64,000 bases of DNA, from assembly GCF_018446385.1 (NCBI RefSeq), contig NC_055989.1, positions 133,327,004-133,391,003 on the forward strand, read 5' to 3'. Numbering within the stretch: the stretch's first letter is position 1; each line of letters starts with the position of its first letter. A program made the translations under genes and the position numbers. The notes beneath the pieces were generated by a model. That model was not told the origin of the DNA. It saw only the letters and a list, made by a program, of their open reading frames with translations, and did not search any database. Positions 48,507 through 59,574 of this stretch are shown in pieces. This DNA comes from Zingiber officinale (taxonomy: Eukaryota; Streptophyta; Magnoliopsida; Zingiberales; Zingiberaceae).

Positions 48507-51093
48507 TTAAACTTGCTTTTTGCCTTTGATGGAGAGCCCTAAATGGATCTCGGGGAAGCGTGACCACTGCATAATATTGATAATTAACATCTGTTAGTTT
48601 CGCAAAAAAATATAAATGATTTGAAAAAAAAAAATTAACGTAATTAATTCATTACGTTTTTGGCAGCTGCACTGAAGGCTTCCTTGTGGCTAATCTTGGG
48701 ATTTTCCATCTTCAGACGCAGGATTTCCTCTCTATTTTCAAGAAAAGAAAATCTCAAATCAATGCTATTTTTTATTTTAATAATTAATGTTAAAAGTAAT
48801 TAAGTACAACCTTAAAAAAAATAGTCATTAATTATCAATTAACCTTTAGTTGATATTGGAATCGCTTACTTTATAAACCTGTTATATGCAGAAGGAACGC
48901 GTCGCTTTTGATCTGTAGATGCAGCTTAATTCAAGGAGAGGAAGCAAATAAATTAATTACAAATTAGATAAAAAACAACCTATTACAAAATTCTTACATT
49001 AAGATATATCCTCGTTTAAACTAATTATGAGCATCATACAAATGGTCATCGCAAGAAGCACTATTTTTCAGAATTTAATCACAATTATGTATGTTTAATT
49101 TGACACTGTGTTTAAGAGCACTTAACTAAGTTAACTCTAGAGTTCTAACAAGATTATTCAGTGTATTAGTGATAACACAGATAAGCTTACGATATTGAAT
49201 GAGTTGCACTGGACGTGGAACGCAATCCATTGGGTTAATCACAGACAACTTGGCACGTTTAGACGAAGAACCGTAATCCATGTGGACAAATTGAGCTTCA
49301 AGGTTTTGGCTCTGCATTTAATGAATTGTAATCTCAAACTATTAAATTTAATATATGAATAAAAAAGAAGAGAGGAACAATATTTATATAAGATAATATA
49401 AGTACCATCTATCAGAAGTTATATTTCTTCTCTAATAGCAGTAAAGAATAATTTTGATTGATATATAATTTGATCATTTGTTGATATTGTTTACTATTTT
49501 TTAATATTTTAAAATGAGACTTTTTAGATATTAAATTACATTTGCAATAAAGTTATATACAATATTAACTAAAGATATTAACGAGACATGAAAATTGAGC
49601 AGTCTATATATCTAATTAATTATTCATGTAACGATGTGATGAAATAGGCAACCCATATATATTCTGGAAATTAATTTAGGAAAGTAAGAAGAACATATGA
49701 TAATAATTGTTAATTTAATTTCTAGGTGCATAAATCATAAATATAAAGAAAAGAAAAGAAAAGAAAAGAAAAGAAAAGGCATTGCTCTAACCTGCATATT
49801 TTGAAGTGGCCTTACATTTTTTTCGATAAAAGTTTGGAGATTGAGTGACAACACATTGGCACACACTCCACATGTTACTGCCACAGCATTAACCACATTG
49901 TTGCTTGGCACATTAACCTGCACAATATCAAATAAATAAATATTTAGATTTAGATAACTTAATTTTATTAAGTTTATAGTTAAGCATGCAATGGTCCTTT
50001 AATTGATTATTAAGGAAAATTATCAACTAGCTAATTAATTATATATACATAACAAAGCAGGCTGATCTAAGTAGAAAGAATAGGGTTTCAGAAGCTTTGT
50101 CAAGATCTTTCATCTTGACAAATGAAAGATCTGGTAATGATCCTACTGTGAGCTATATATATTACATAAAGATGAATAAAAATGAGTGTTTTCATGTCAC
50201 ACATACATGTATACATGGTCTTGAATTAGGGTTCTTAGTGACGTCAGTACTATCAATTAGGGTTTTCAGCTGGAACTATATAGAAGCCTATGGATCTTGA
50301 GTACAGTACTCCTGATATATATGCTCTGTTATCAATTCAAGAAATTATAATATTTGATTGATGCATGTATTGTTATAGAATCATTAGGCAGAATTTGCAT
50401 TTGTTTACTAAATTATATTAGCTGATAAAATTCCCCAAATTAATCCTATGAATATTAATTTCTAAATTTTTTTTGGTAAAATTGCACAAATGAATCCTAT
50501 AAATATTTCTGCTTCATCTCCTCTAGGTTGATCCTAATATTGATTACCTCTTTTTCATAATCCTATAAATAATATTTCTTTTAATAAAATCCCTACTTCT
50601 TCTTATATATGTTCCTATAAATGCAATTGTCTAAATACTTCATATACTAATTCTTCTCCTCCTCCTCCAAATTAATCATACAAATATTTCTTCTTCTTCT
50701 TCTTCTTCATCATCATCATATCACGATCATCATCTTCTTTGTCTTATATACTTCTTCATCTTCATCATCATGGTCATTCTCTTCTTTCCATTGTAAATTT
50801 CTTTATCCAGTAGTATCTCTACATCTTCTTGATGCATGTAGTCTAATTAGAAAAAACGTTGCAATTGTCCTCTACATAATTAGCTGATAAATTGTTCAAA
50901 TTAATCCTATCAATAAAATCCCCCAAATCCTCTAAATATTTCTTCTTTGAGAGAGATAGAGAGGGAGATGGTGCAATTACAGACACTACAATTGCAGTTA
51001 TATAAATATGAAGTAGAAGAAGATATTATTTACCACGAGAATGGTGTTGCAGAAGCTGCAGTTGATGTAGCAAACTTGGTCAAACGTCGACAT
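48507..51093 (-). CDS. YABBY transcription factor (divergent, YAB2/YAB5-like)
   Basis: YABBY proteins are plant-specific nuclear DNA-binding proteins that set abaxial identity and lateral-organ growth. Six exons with consistent GT-AG phases: 51093-51034, 49917-49792, 49311-49191, 48912-48870, 48731-48656 and 48566-48507. They give 161 residues. The C2C2 zinc finger (VCYINCSFCNTILV, then VTCGVCANVLSLN) occupies about residues 7-50 and spans intron 1. The YABBY HMG-like domain (RRVPSAYNRFIK, EEILRLKMENPKISHKEAF, AAAKNWSRFPEIHLGL) is at about 105-155. The intron position inside FIK-EEI matches the family. Odd features: the finger reads CGVC where most have CGHC, NPDISH is NPKISH, WAHFP is WSRFP, and the usual RPPEK before the domain is missing. 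The protein is shorter than FIL-type members and ends KGKKQV, as YAB2/YAB5 types do. YABBY identity is near certain; the subclade is inferred. Confidence 0.93.
49746..49778. repeat. (AAAAG)n microsatellite in YABBY intron 2
   Basis: About six tandem AAAAG units just downstream of exon 2 on the minus strand. Confidence 0.95.
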
Positions 51094-51475
51094 ATCCTAT
51101 CGATGATGGCGGGCGAGTGATGACTTTGCTTGATGCAGCTTGTAGATCTGCAGCAGCTAGCAAGGGCAAGGTTATTGCTATATAGAAGAAGGCAAATGAA
51201 GATAAGTTTGATATATTTACAGATAATTACGCTGCCTCTCCTATTTCCTGTAATTAGTATTTTGGAGCTTCACATATAATTCCAAAAAAATATATAGTAA
51301 TATACGTCAAGGAAATTTAAAAAGTTGCCAAGGAAACGTCAATCTGGAATTGACAGAGGCATTAATGCATGGTCTTCCAAATTCTACGACACTGAAGAAT
51401 TGATCACTTGTCTATCATCATCCATTATTATTATTATTAATAAAGCATCCTCTTCACTAGAACATGCTGTTTAAC

Positions 51476-51478
<3 letters not shown>
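51094..51478 (-). promoter_or_regulatory. Upstream region of the YABBY gene
   Basis: About 385 bases between the start codon and a TA microsatellite. It is AT-rich with several TATA-like words (near 51288-51300). No specific site can be defended. Confidence 0.35.
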
Positions 51479-51562
<84 letters not shown>

Positions 51563-51585
51563 TTATATTTATTTATTTATTTATT
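51479..51585. repeat. (AT)n and (TTTA)n microsatellite
   Basis: About 72 bases of AT dinucleotides followed by TTTATA and TTTA units. It separates the YABBY gene from the gypsy LTR relic. Confidence 0.96.
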
Positions 51586-51596
51586 TGATGCAGTGA

Positions 51597-52330
51597 TAAA
51601 GAGGAGTCACAGGAGGTAATAGTCGATGAAGGACAATGCTGCCCTGAACTAATTAAGGCGAGTGGTGGTGTCATCTGTCCGATTGTACATGACCATCCGA
51701 GCGGCCCGCGACAGAGGCTAACAGACAAACAACAACTCCCCTGGGCCATATCTTCCGAGCGGGAGGCATGTCCGGTCGGACAAAGGGCAGCTCTCTGACA
51801 ACTGTGCAGCCGAATGGGAAGCAGGGCAATAGCTTTGCTCATTACGTCCGGACAAGGACCACCCGGCCGAGCAACGGCCAATCGACTGCGTGTTGACCCT
51901 TTAACTATTTTATCATATCTTTTTTGGAGTTTGTACCGCTGACAGTAGAGCATGTCTAGCAGGTAAATTGTGCTTTAAAAATTTTTAGATTGTCATATCA
52001 GAGAGTTACATGACTGCTTAAAGAATGATGTCAAGGACACTTTTTTACTTATATTTTTCTAAGCTATCTAGGAAAATGTGTCTATGTCTTGAGATATGTG
52101 CACGAACACTACAGTGACACTATATAAGGAGGTTCCCATCTAGAGTGAGAGGTATGCGCAATTTCATTTTTTATATGCTTTAGCTACAATTCTCTTTTTT
52201 TTTTACTCACCGGAGACGACTTAAGTGTCGGAGGACCAACATTGGGAACTCCTTCCTAGCCCAAGACTAATGATTTTATGTTGTAGGCTTACATGAAATC
52301 TTTATTTCATCAACCTTCAAAGTATATCCT
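51597..52330 (+). mobile_element. Ty3/gypsy LTR relic (fossil)
   Basis: Homologous to the G1 LTR at 18.4-19.1 kb in inverted orientation. Shared blocks include CAGTGACAC followed by AGGAGGTTCCCATC, AACAGAGCATGTC-like words, and a GACTTAAGTGTCGGA block near 52220. It is decayed; no second LTR or coding region lies nearby and no target duplication was found. Confidence 0.65.
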
Positions 52331-53100
52331 TAGTTTTACATCTTTTTAGCCTTAGACAGAATTAATATATAATTAATGCTTTTCATGTTAAAATTTTCAA
52401 TCCATGTTAGGTCAAATCAACAACCTGATGCTTTGGCTCCACCAAGCTTTATCAAATTCAATCATTGAAAGAAAAAGAGGATGCACCAGCGTTCTCAAGT
52501 ATCCATCATAGCAGAAGCACTAGGGTTCTTAGTCTTGCAAATTAAACAACCCTGTGCTTCTTCCATTTCACATCATCCTCGACCTATTTTGTATCTTCTA
52601 TTTGGTGGAAAGCAGCTAGCGCACTGAGAAACAACGAGGCAAGTCCGAGTCAACTGGAAACCGAAAGATATGTCGGCTTTGATTTGATTCGATATAGAGC
52701 AAGGCGAAACACAGCCCCCCCTGGTTCAAGTGGAGAGAGTGACGAGTCACTCCAAGTTGGATTCACAAGCATATGCATGTTTTTTTTGTATGCTAGGAAA
52801 AGTGTGGCCAGTGACATGATTTCAGAGATTGCATAAAGTTGGAATTGTGGGCAGAGTATTTGTCATTTTTTTACCAAGAGAATATTTTTGCTCATGATAT
52901 ATCCACTTCATTGTATGTGGCCCATGCCTCCTTGTCTTCTCGAGTTACTTAGTTAAGTATGGCATTGGGAGGTTGTTGCAACTTGCATGCATGGGCCAAC
53001 ATGGCTGCCATTGAAAACTACCTGAACACTCCGCAGTGCACATATAATTTACTAGGCCTTTCAATCATGGGCCACTTTGAATCATGGGCCAAATATGGAT
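52331..53100. other. Intergenic, nothing recognised
   Basis: Unique-looking sequence with short open frames only. Confidence 0.4.
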
Positions 53101-53109
53101 CTATCGGCC

Positions 53110-53780
53110 CATTATATTTATATATATATATATATATAGCGCTGATATCCTGCACGACGGCACAGTACGCGACTGTGCGCGTCGCGCAGGATTTCAGCGC
53201 TTTTTTTTCCTTTTTAATTTTTGAATTAAAAAAATAATTAAAATATTTTTAAAAAATTTAATTTTTAGGATTTAGACTTTGGGTTATAGGGTTATAGTAT
53301 CGAAGTTATTTTTTTTTTATTTTACCTCTAGGGTTCAGGCTTTGGATTATAGTATCAAAGCTAATTATGGTTCAGACTTTGGGTAATAGTATCAAAGCCA
53401 TTTTTTTTAGATTTTACCTCTAGGCTTCAGACTTTTGGTTATAATATCAAAGCAATTTTGTTTTTTAGATTTTACCTCTGGGGTTCAGATTTTCCAATTA
53501 GATTATAGTGTTTGGTTTTTAAAAAAAATTAAAATAAAATTAATTTAAATATTTATTGAGTATTGTAATATGTTAAGGGGATATATTAATATATTAAAAA
53601 TTTATATAAGGAAATATTAATTTTTTTAATTGTTTTTTTTAGTTTAAAATATTAAAAAATAAAAAAAATTTAAAAAACAAAGCTTGATCTCCTACACGAT
53701 GCGCACAGTACGCGATTGTGCAGGACATCAAGATTATATATATATATATATATATATAACACTGATGTATTGTGGACGTC
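53110..53780. repeat. AT-rich repeat block with tandem units and related ends
   Basis: 53.26-53.52 kb holds four diverged units of about 65-75 bases on TTCAGACTTTGGGTTATAG. Both sides have a TA run next to a CAGTACGCGACTGTGC-type palindromic motif (53163-53178 and 53706-53721, the second in shifted form). This suggests one element with related ends, or two related insertions. Confidence 0.5.
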
Positions 53781-54305
53781 TTGCCGCGCGCTTTTGCACA
53801 CCACCAATATCTAGGTGCTTAGATTCTCTTATTTTTTTAATCAACATTTCTTTTAAAATAAAAACATTACTCCTCGAAATAATTTTATACCGTGAAATCT
53901 AATTTTTATTATATGGAATATTGTAATCTAAAAAGAAAACCTGCACCATAGAAAAAAAAATTTTATTGGCTTAAACCCAATAAAACTTAGCCCCTAAATC
54001 TTAAAATTTTAAACGCTAAATATATATAATATACCCTGCGAACATCTAAAATTTTTAATTTTAAATACTATAACTCAGGAAGAAATCTTGAACTCTAGAG
54101 GGAAAATCTTATTGACTCAAACCTATTATAACCCAGCTCCTAAATATTAAAATTTTAAATCGTAAATGCATATAATATACCCCAAAAAAATAAAAAAAAC
54201 TTTCTGCTTGAATCCAGGCACATAGATTATGGTCCAGGCGGCTGAATTCATCCATATAGTCACACAACAACGAGTCCGTAGTATAGCAAACTTGTGTATA
54301 TATAT
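53781..54305. repeat. AT-rich repeat with two tandem units
   Basis: Two diverged copies of about 130-150 bases (about 53.96-54.03 and 54.10-54.18 kb) share AAATATTAAAATTTTAAA-like and ATATAATATACCC words. They resemble, in reverse, the tandem units at 53.26-53.52 kb. No gene. Confidence 0.45.
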
Positions 54306-54731
54306 TGTTAATATAACGACTGCATAAAGAAGGAAGACAACACCTCACAATCTCTAACGCAGAAGAAGAGAAAGAGAGAAAGAGATCACACGGAGCAACA
54401 AACAAAGATGCACAAGAAAGAGCAAATATGAGAAAGAAGGAGAAGAAAAAAAAGAATTACAGTGATTCAGCAGTGTGCTTACTCCACATCAAAACGACGC
54501 AATTTTATTAGTGTTCTTTCTATAAGAGAATCACATTCAATGATTCTCATTATATAATAGGTTTACAATGATCCTTATAAATAGTGTCTACACCGCAGAT
54601 CGGGTAAAATCGTAACAGAATTATGTTATGAAAAATCGTAACAGAATTCTGTTACGAATAACTTTAACAGATTTTTCTTCTATGACATCCATCGTAGTGA
54701 CTTTCATTTAGATATGAGTCACCTGTCAACA
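54306..54731 (-). mobile_element. Ty1/copia element C: 3' LTR (fossil)
   Basis: This 426-bp LTR is in minus orientation, reading TGTTGACAGGTGACTC to TATATTAACA. It lies directly beside the 3' end of copia coding sequence. It is shorter than the family A LTRs, so it belongs to a different copia lineage. Confidence 0.7.
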
Positions 54732-57153
54732 ATTTTCATCTTGGTGAATATTCAACCCTTTAAAGAACACAAGCATCTGAACAAAACTCTACTTGGATTT
54801 CTGGATCTGAACTTCCTTTAGCATCTAGAAATATGGATCAAGTTCAAGTAATGATTTAACTTCTTTGTGGTTATTGACTTTGTCAACATGTCTGTAACAT
54901 TATCTGTAGTGTAAACCTTCTCAAGTTGAATTTCTCCTGAAGCAATCAACTCTTTGATCTTGTGAAATCTCACATCAATGTGCTTGGTTTTCTATGATAC
55001 ACCTGATTCTTCACCAAATAGATAATACTCTAACTATCGCATAACAACTTGACTTTACCTTGCTGAACTCCAGTTCTCTGACCAACCTTGTAACCCATAA
55101 AGCTTTCTTCGCTACTTCAGCTGCTGCTATGTACTCGACTCCATAGTAGACAATGCAATAATAGATTATATCATAACTGTTGGTGCAATTTCCCCTAGGT
55201 CAAGGTTGACCTAGTTGACCAAGCGTAAACCTTGGTCATGGTTTCGATGTTTGACAATACAGAAAGATATGTAGACATGGACAATGCAGGTGCAGTTATC
55301 CATGCGGAGAGATACTGATCAGGGTCTGATCAGGTTGGATGAAGAAGAGTCAAGTAGGTCAAGGTTGACCGGATACTTGACTGGGAAGTCCTGGTGAGTG
55401 AAGCCAGGCAGTTCGGAAAGTCCTGGTGAGTGAATCCAGGCAGTCGGGAAGTCCTGGTGAGTGAAGCCAGGCAGTTGGAGAAAGTCCTGGTGAGTGAAGC
55501 TAGGCAATTGGGAAAGACCTAGTGAGTGAAGCTAGGCAATTCGGAAGTCCTGGTGAGTGAAGCCAGGCAAGGGGAATCCAGATGGGTCAAGGTTGACCAG
55601 ACATCTGGTGAAAAGTCCAAGTATGGAGACTTGGCACGGGTAAAGTCCAAGTATGGAGACTTGGCACGGAAAAGTCCAAGCAGGGAGCTTGGCACGGGAA
55701 AAGTCCAAGCAGGGAGCTTGGCACGGGAAAAGTCCAAGTATGGAAGCTTGGCATGCGAAGTCGGAGAGGGCTCGGTAGCTCGTTCTTCGGACTAGGTCAA
55801 AGAGGGCTCGGTAGCTCGTTCTCTGGACCGGATGAAGTCGGAGAGGGCTCGGTAGCTCGTTCTCTGGACCGGACGAAGTCGGAGAGGGCTCGGCAGCTCG
55901 TTCTCCGGACTAGGTCAGAGAGGGCTCGGTAGCTCGTTCTCTGGACCGGACGAAGTCGGAGAGGGCTCGGTAGCTCCTTCTCAGGACCAAGTAGGGTTTA
56001 GGGCTGGGAGCTCTAAACCTGGATCGGTCTGGTGACCGATCCAGTGATACGCTGGGTTATTTGATCGGTCTGGTCACCGATCAGTAACCAAACAGAAGCA
56101 TTATGTTGCTTGTCTGATCGGTCAGCAGACCGATCAGTGATTGATCAGAAGGAGATCACCTTCGGGAGGGAAAGGTCTTGATCGGTCATGGGACCGATCA
56201 GGGAAGGACCTGATCGGTCCTCATGACCGATCAGGACCCTTGTGGACCGATCAGGATGAAGCCTGATCGGTCCACGTCCTAGCCGTTGCGTAGCAACGGC
56301 TAGTTTCTTCTGTGTCTTCTTCGCAGGTTATAAAAGGGGTTGAGGAGCTACTGTTCCAAAGTGTTACTTCTTCCTTCTTGCCCCTGCTTCTTGCTGCACT
56401 TGAGCTTTGCTGAGCTCTCTGATTCGTGAAGCTTCGTGTGAGCTTCCCCGGCTGGTCAGCTGCTGCTGTTCTTCCGTGAAGTTGCTGCTTCGACAACGGA
56501 AACCAGTCGAAGGCAAGCAAGGTGTTTTACATTCATATTGTTTGTATTTCTTGCTGTATTTCTATCTTGTTGTTGCAAGTTATTGTGGCGAGGTTTCTCC
56601 ACCCAGAAGGAGTTGTTATTAGCCGATTTTCCGGGGTCTCATCCACCGACGGATTGATAGGCTTCGTCCACCTTACGGACACGCCGAGGAGTAGGAGTAT
56701 CATCTCCGAACCTCGTTACATCGACGAGTTTGAGGTTTGCTATTCTCCGTTGTCGTTTCTTTTGTTTATTTCCGCTGCGCTAACCCTAATCGTAGGAAGA
56801 AACGCGAAGATTTGGGGTCGGCTATTCACACCCCCCTCTCTAGCCGCGATCATCGATCCTAACAATAACTTCTAATAGATAGGCTCTCCTGCCATAGTGA
56901 ACATGTATCCTGTAGTAGACCTCCTGTCATCTAAATCTTCTACATAGTTTGCATCTACGTATCCAATAACTGAATGATCTTATGTTTGTCTACTGAATAT
57001 GATGTTATAATCAGTTGTATTTCTCAAGTATATGAAAGTCCACCTCACTACATCCCAATGTGGTCAACTAGGATTTGAGAGAAACTTGTTCACCATATTA
57101 AATGCTTGCATCAAATCTGGTCTCGTGCAAATCATGACATACATCATATAATT
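54732..57153 (-). mobile_element. Ty1/copia element C: RNase H part of pol, split by a solo LTR (fossil)
   Basis: 54732-55177 and 56870-57153 are two parts of one minus-strand copia RNase H region (DDRRSTTGY-like and GVEYIAAAEVAKKALW-like blocks). They are interrupted by the solo LTR at 55178-56864. The element ends at 57153, where element D is inserted. It is broken, with several coding breaks. Confidence 0.75.
55178..56864 (+). mobile_element. Solo LTR with modular minisatellites (fossil)
   Basis: A 1687-bp LTR from TGTTGGTGCAATTTCCCC to CGATCCTAACA, flanked on both sides by ATAAC (55173-55177 and 56865-56869). It contains four repeat modules. Six or more units on AGTCCTGGTGAGTGAAGCCAGG lie at 55.38-55.57 kb. 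About five units on AAAGTCCAAG with GGAGCTTGGCACGG lie at 55.61-55.76 kb. About five units on GAGAGGGCTCGGTAGCTCGT lie at 55.76-55.98 kb. Several palindromic TGATCGGTCNNNNGACCGATCA units lie at 56.02-56.27 kb. A TATA-like TATAAAAGGGG at about 56330 is followed by a U5-like tail. Confidence 0.92.
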
Positions 57154-59574
57154 TGTTGGTTAATCCTAGGAAAACATACCGGTTCCATTGTACAAAATTT
57201 TTTGTACAAGTGTCGAACATTTCTTTAAATAACCTATTGTGTTCTTTAGAAGTTAAATTAGGAATCACAGACATCATTGATTCCAAATTTAACTTATCTG
57301 TTCTTAATGGTTTAAATTTGAATCGCAAGCGGAACTTAACACTATTGATTCAAATCTACCTAGGTTATTAATTCCATAAATATTAATTTCCAAAATTAGC
57401 TTCCAGGACTGCATGGCGAGACACATGGCCTTCTTGGATATGGGACTAACTACCACCGCCTAGGCAAAGCCTTTTAAGGAAAGCTAATATTTATTTCCTT
57501 AAATAACTCTAGGTTAACCAAAAGGAACAATCGAATCACAAGTTCGAAAAAGAAGAAAACACAAACTTGAAAAATAAATTCAAAAAACTAGATCTAATTG
57601 CCTCTTGTACTTAGAATTCTTATAAAGAAAATAACTAGTATGATGCGGAAGAAAATTACTAGTTATACCTTCTCTTTGTAAGCTAATGACCTAGAGATCT
57701 TCTGTCGTATTCCTCGTCTCGCCTTGGGCGTCGTGTGGGCGACGATCCTCCAAGATGAACACCACCCAAAAGAGTCCTTCCTCTTCCTCTAAGATTCGAC
57801 TACCACCACCACCAAGGAGAAGAGAGCAAAGGGAAAAGGAGAAGGGAGAGGGCCGACCACCAAAAGACCTCCAAGCAATAGAATAAGAGTTGTGTTCCAT
57901 GAAGCCCCCTCACCCCTTCTTTTATATTATTTGCCCAAGACAAATAAGGAAAAACTTTTACAAAAAATAAAATTATCCAAGAGTTTTTCCTTTTTCCTTT
58001 TAATTTTTCCTTTTCTTTCCTCTTGATTGAATCAATCACCAAATTTAATTTTGTGATGATTTTAATTAAATTAATATGGCCGGCCACTTGCTTGGGCACC
58101 AAGCAAGGTGGCCGGCCACCTCATCAAGGGGAAAAAGGAATTTTATTTTTATAAAATTTTACAAGAAAAACTCTTATAAAATTTTACAAGCTCTCTTTCC
58201 TAAAGTATGAGTTAAAAAAGGAAAGTTTCTAAAAATTAAAACCATGTTTTAAAATTTAAAAACTCTCTTATAAAATTTTCTTTTTTAACATGATGATAGA
58301 AAATTTTAATTTTAAAACTTATCTCCTTTTTTTTTCTTAAACCATGAGGATGGTTAAAAAAGGAAAGTTTTAAAACTTTTAAAACTCTCTATTAAAACAT
58401 GTGGCCAAATTCAAATAAGGAAAGTTTTTAAAATTAAAATCTCTCTTTTAAAACTTATAGTTTTCTACAAAGAGAAGATTTTAAAAAATTAAAAACAATC
58501 CTCCTATTTGAATTAATATTGGCTGGCCCCTACAAGCTTGGTCACCAAGCAATAGGGCCGACCCCTATAAGAGGATGTGGTCGACCATTGCTTGGTCACC
58601 AAGCAATGGTCCGACCCCCTTCTTGGATACCAAGAAGAGCCTTACATTTGGATGAACTTGAGTCTATAATGAGGCTATGACAGGGACCTAGAGGAGAAAT
58701 TGATTTTGGCCTTTCGATGAGCTTGAGTATCCCGTGTTCGCCCCGAACACACAACTCAAGTTCATCGATAATAACTCATTCCACTAGAGAGTTATTACCG
58801 CACTACCGCACCAATCCCAAATTACATTATGGGCTCCTTCTTATCATGAGTGTGTTAGTCTCCCTGTGTTTAAGATTACGAATGCCCACTAATTAAGTTA
58901 CTGACAACTCACTTAATTAATATCTGACTCCAAGAGTAGTACCACTAAACTTTATTGTCATGTCGGACTAGGTCCACCTGCAGGGTTTAACATGACAATC
59001 CTTATGAGCTCCTCTTGGGGACATTCTCAACCTAGATAACTAGGACACAGATTCCTTCTATAATCAACAACACACACTATAAGTAATATCATTTCCCAAC
59101 TTATCGGGCATATTGATTTATCGAGCTAAACCTCACCCTTTGATAAGTCAAAGAAATAAATATTAAATATATGTGCTTGTTATTATATTAGGATTAAGAG
59201 CACACACTTCCATAATAACTAAGATTTAGTTCTTTTACTAAGTCAGTACAAAAAGAACTTACCTAAATGATCATACTCAATACACTTAAAGTGTATCAGT
59301 GTAATTTATTAGTCAAGATAAACTAATATTTAATTACACTACGACTATTCTGATGGTTTGTTCCTTTCCATCTTAGTCGTGAGCAACTGTTTATAATTTA
59401 TAGAGAACCGACAACATGATCTTCTGAGTGTGACATCACACTCCATGTTGTCTACTATATAAATTAATTGAACAATTACATTTAATAAATAAATGTAGAT
59501 ATTGACCAATGTGATTCTTTTATTTCAACAAATAAATGTTTACAAAAGCTAGGCTTTTAATATACACTCTAACA
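57154..59574 (-). mobile_element. Copia element D: 3' LTR (family A-related, fossil)
   Basis: A 2421-bp LTR in minus orientation, from TGTTGGTTAATCC to ACACTCTAACA. It shares blocks with family A LTRs throughout (TCCAAGAAGGCCATGTG on its reverse strand, and the region around AATCCCAAATTACATT) but is a distinct subfamily. It differs from the partial partner at 63.0-64.0 kb by a few percent by eye, which suggests insertion one to a few million years ago. Confidence 0.85.

Noticed and set aside
55380-55980. Regularly spaced repeats that superficially resemble a CRISPR array
   Set aside because: Units are contiguous tandem minisatellites inside a plant LTR without unique spacers.
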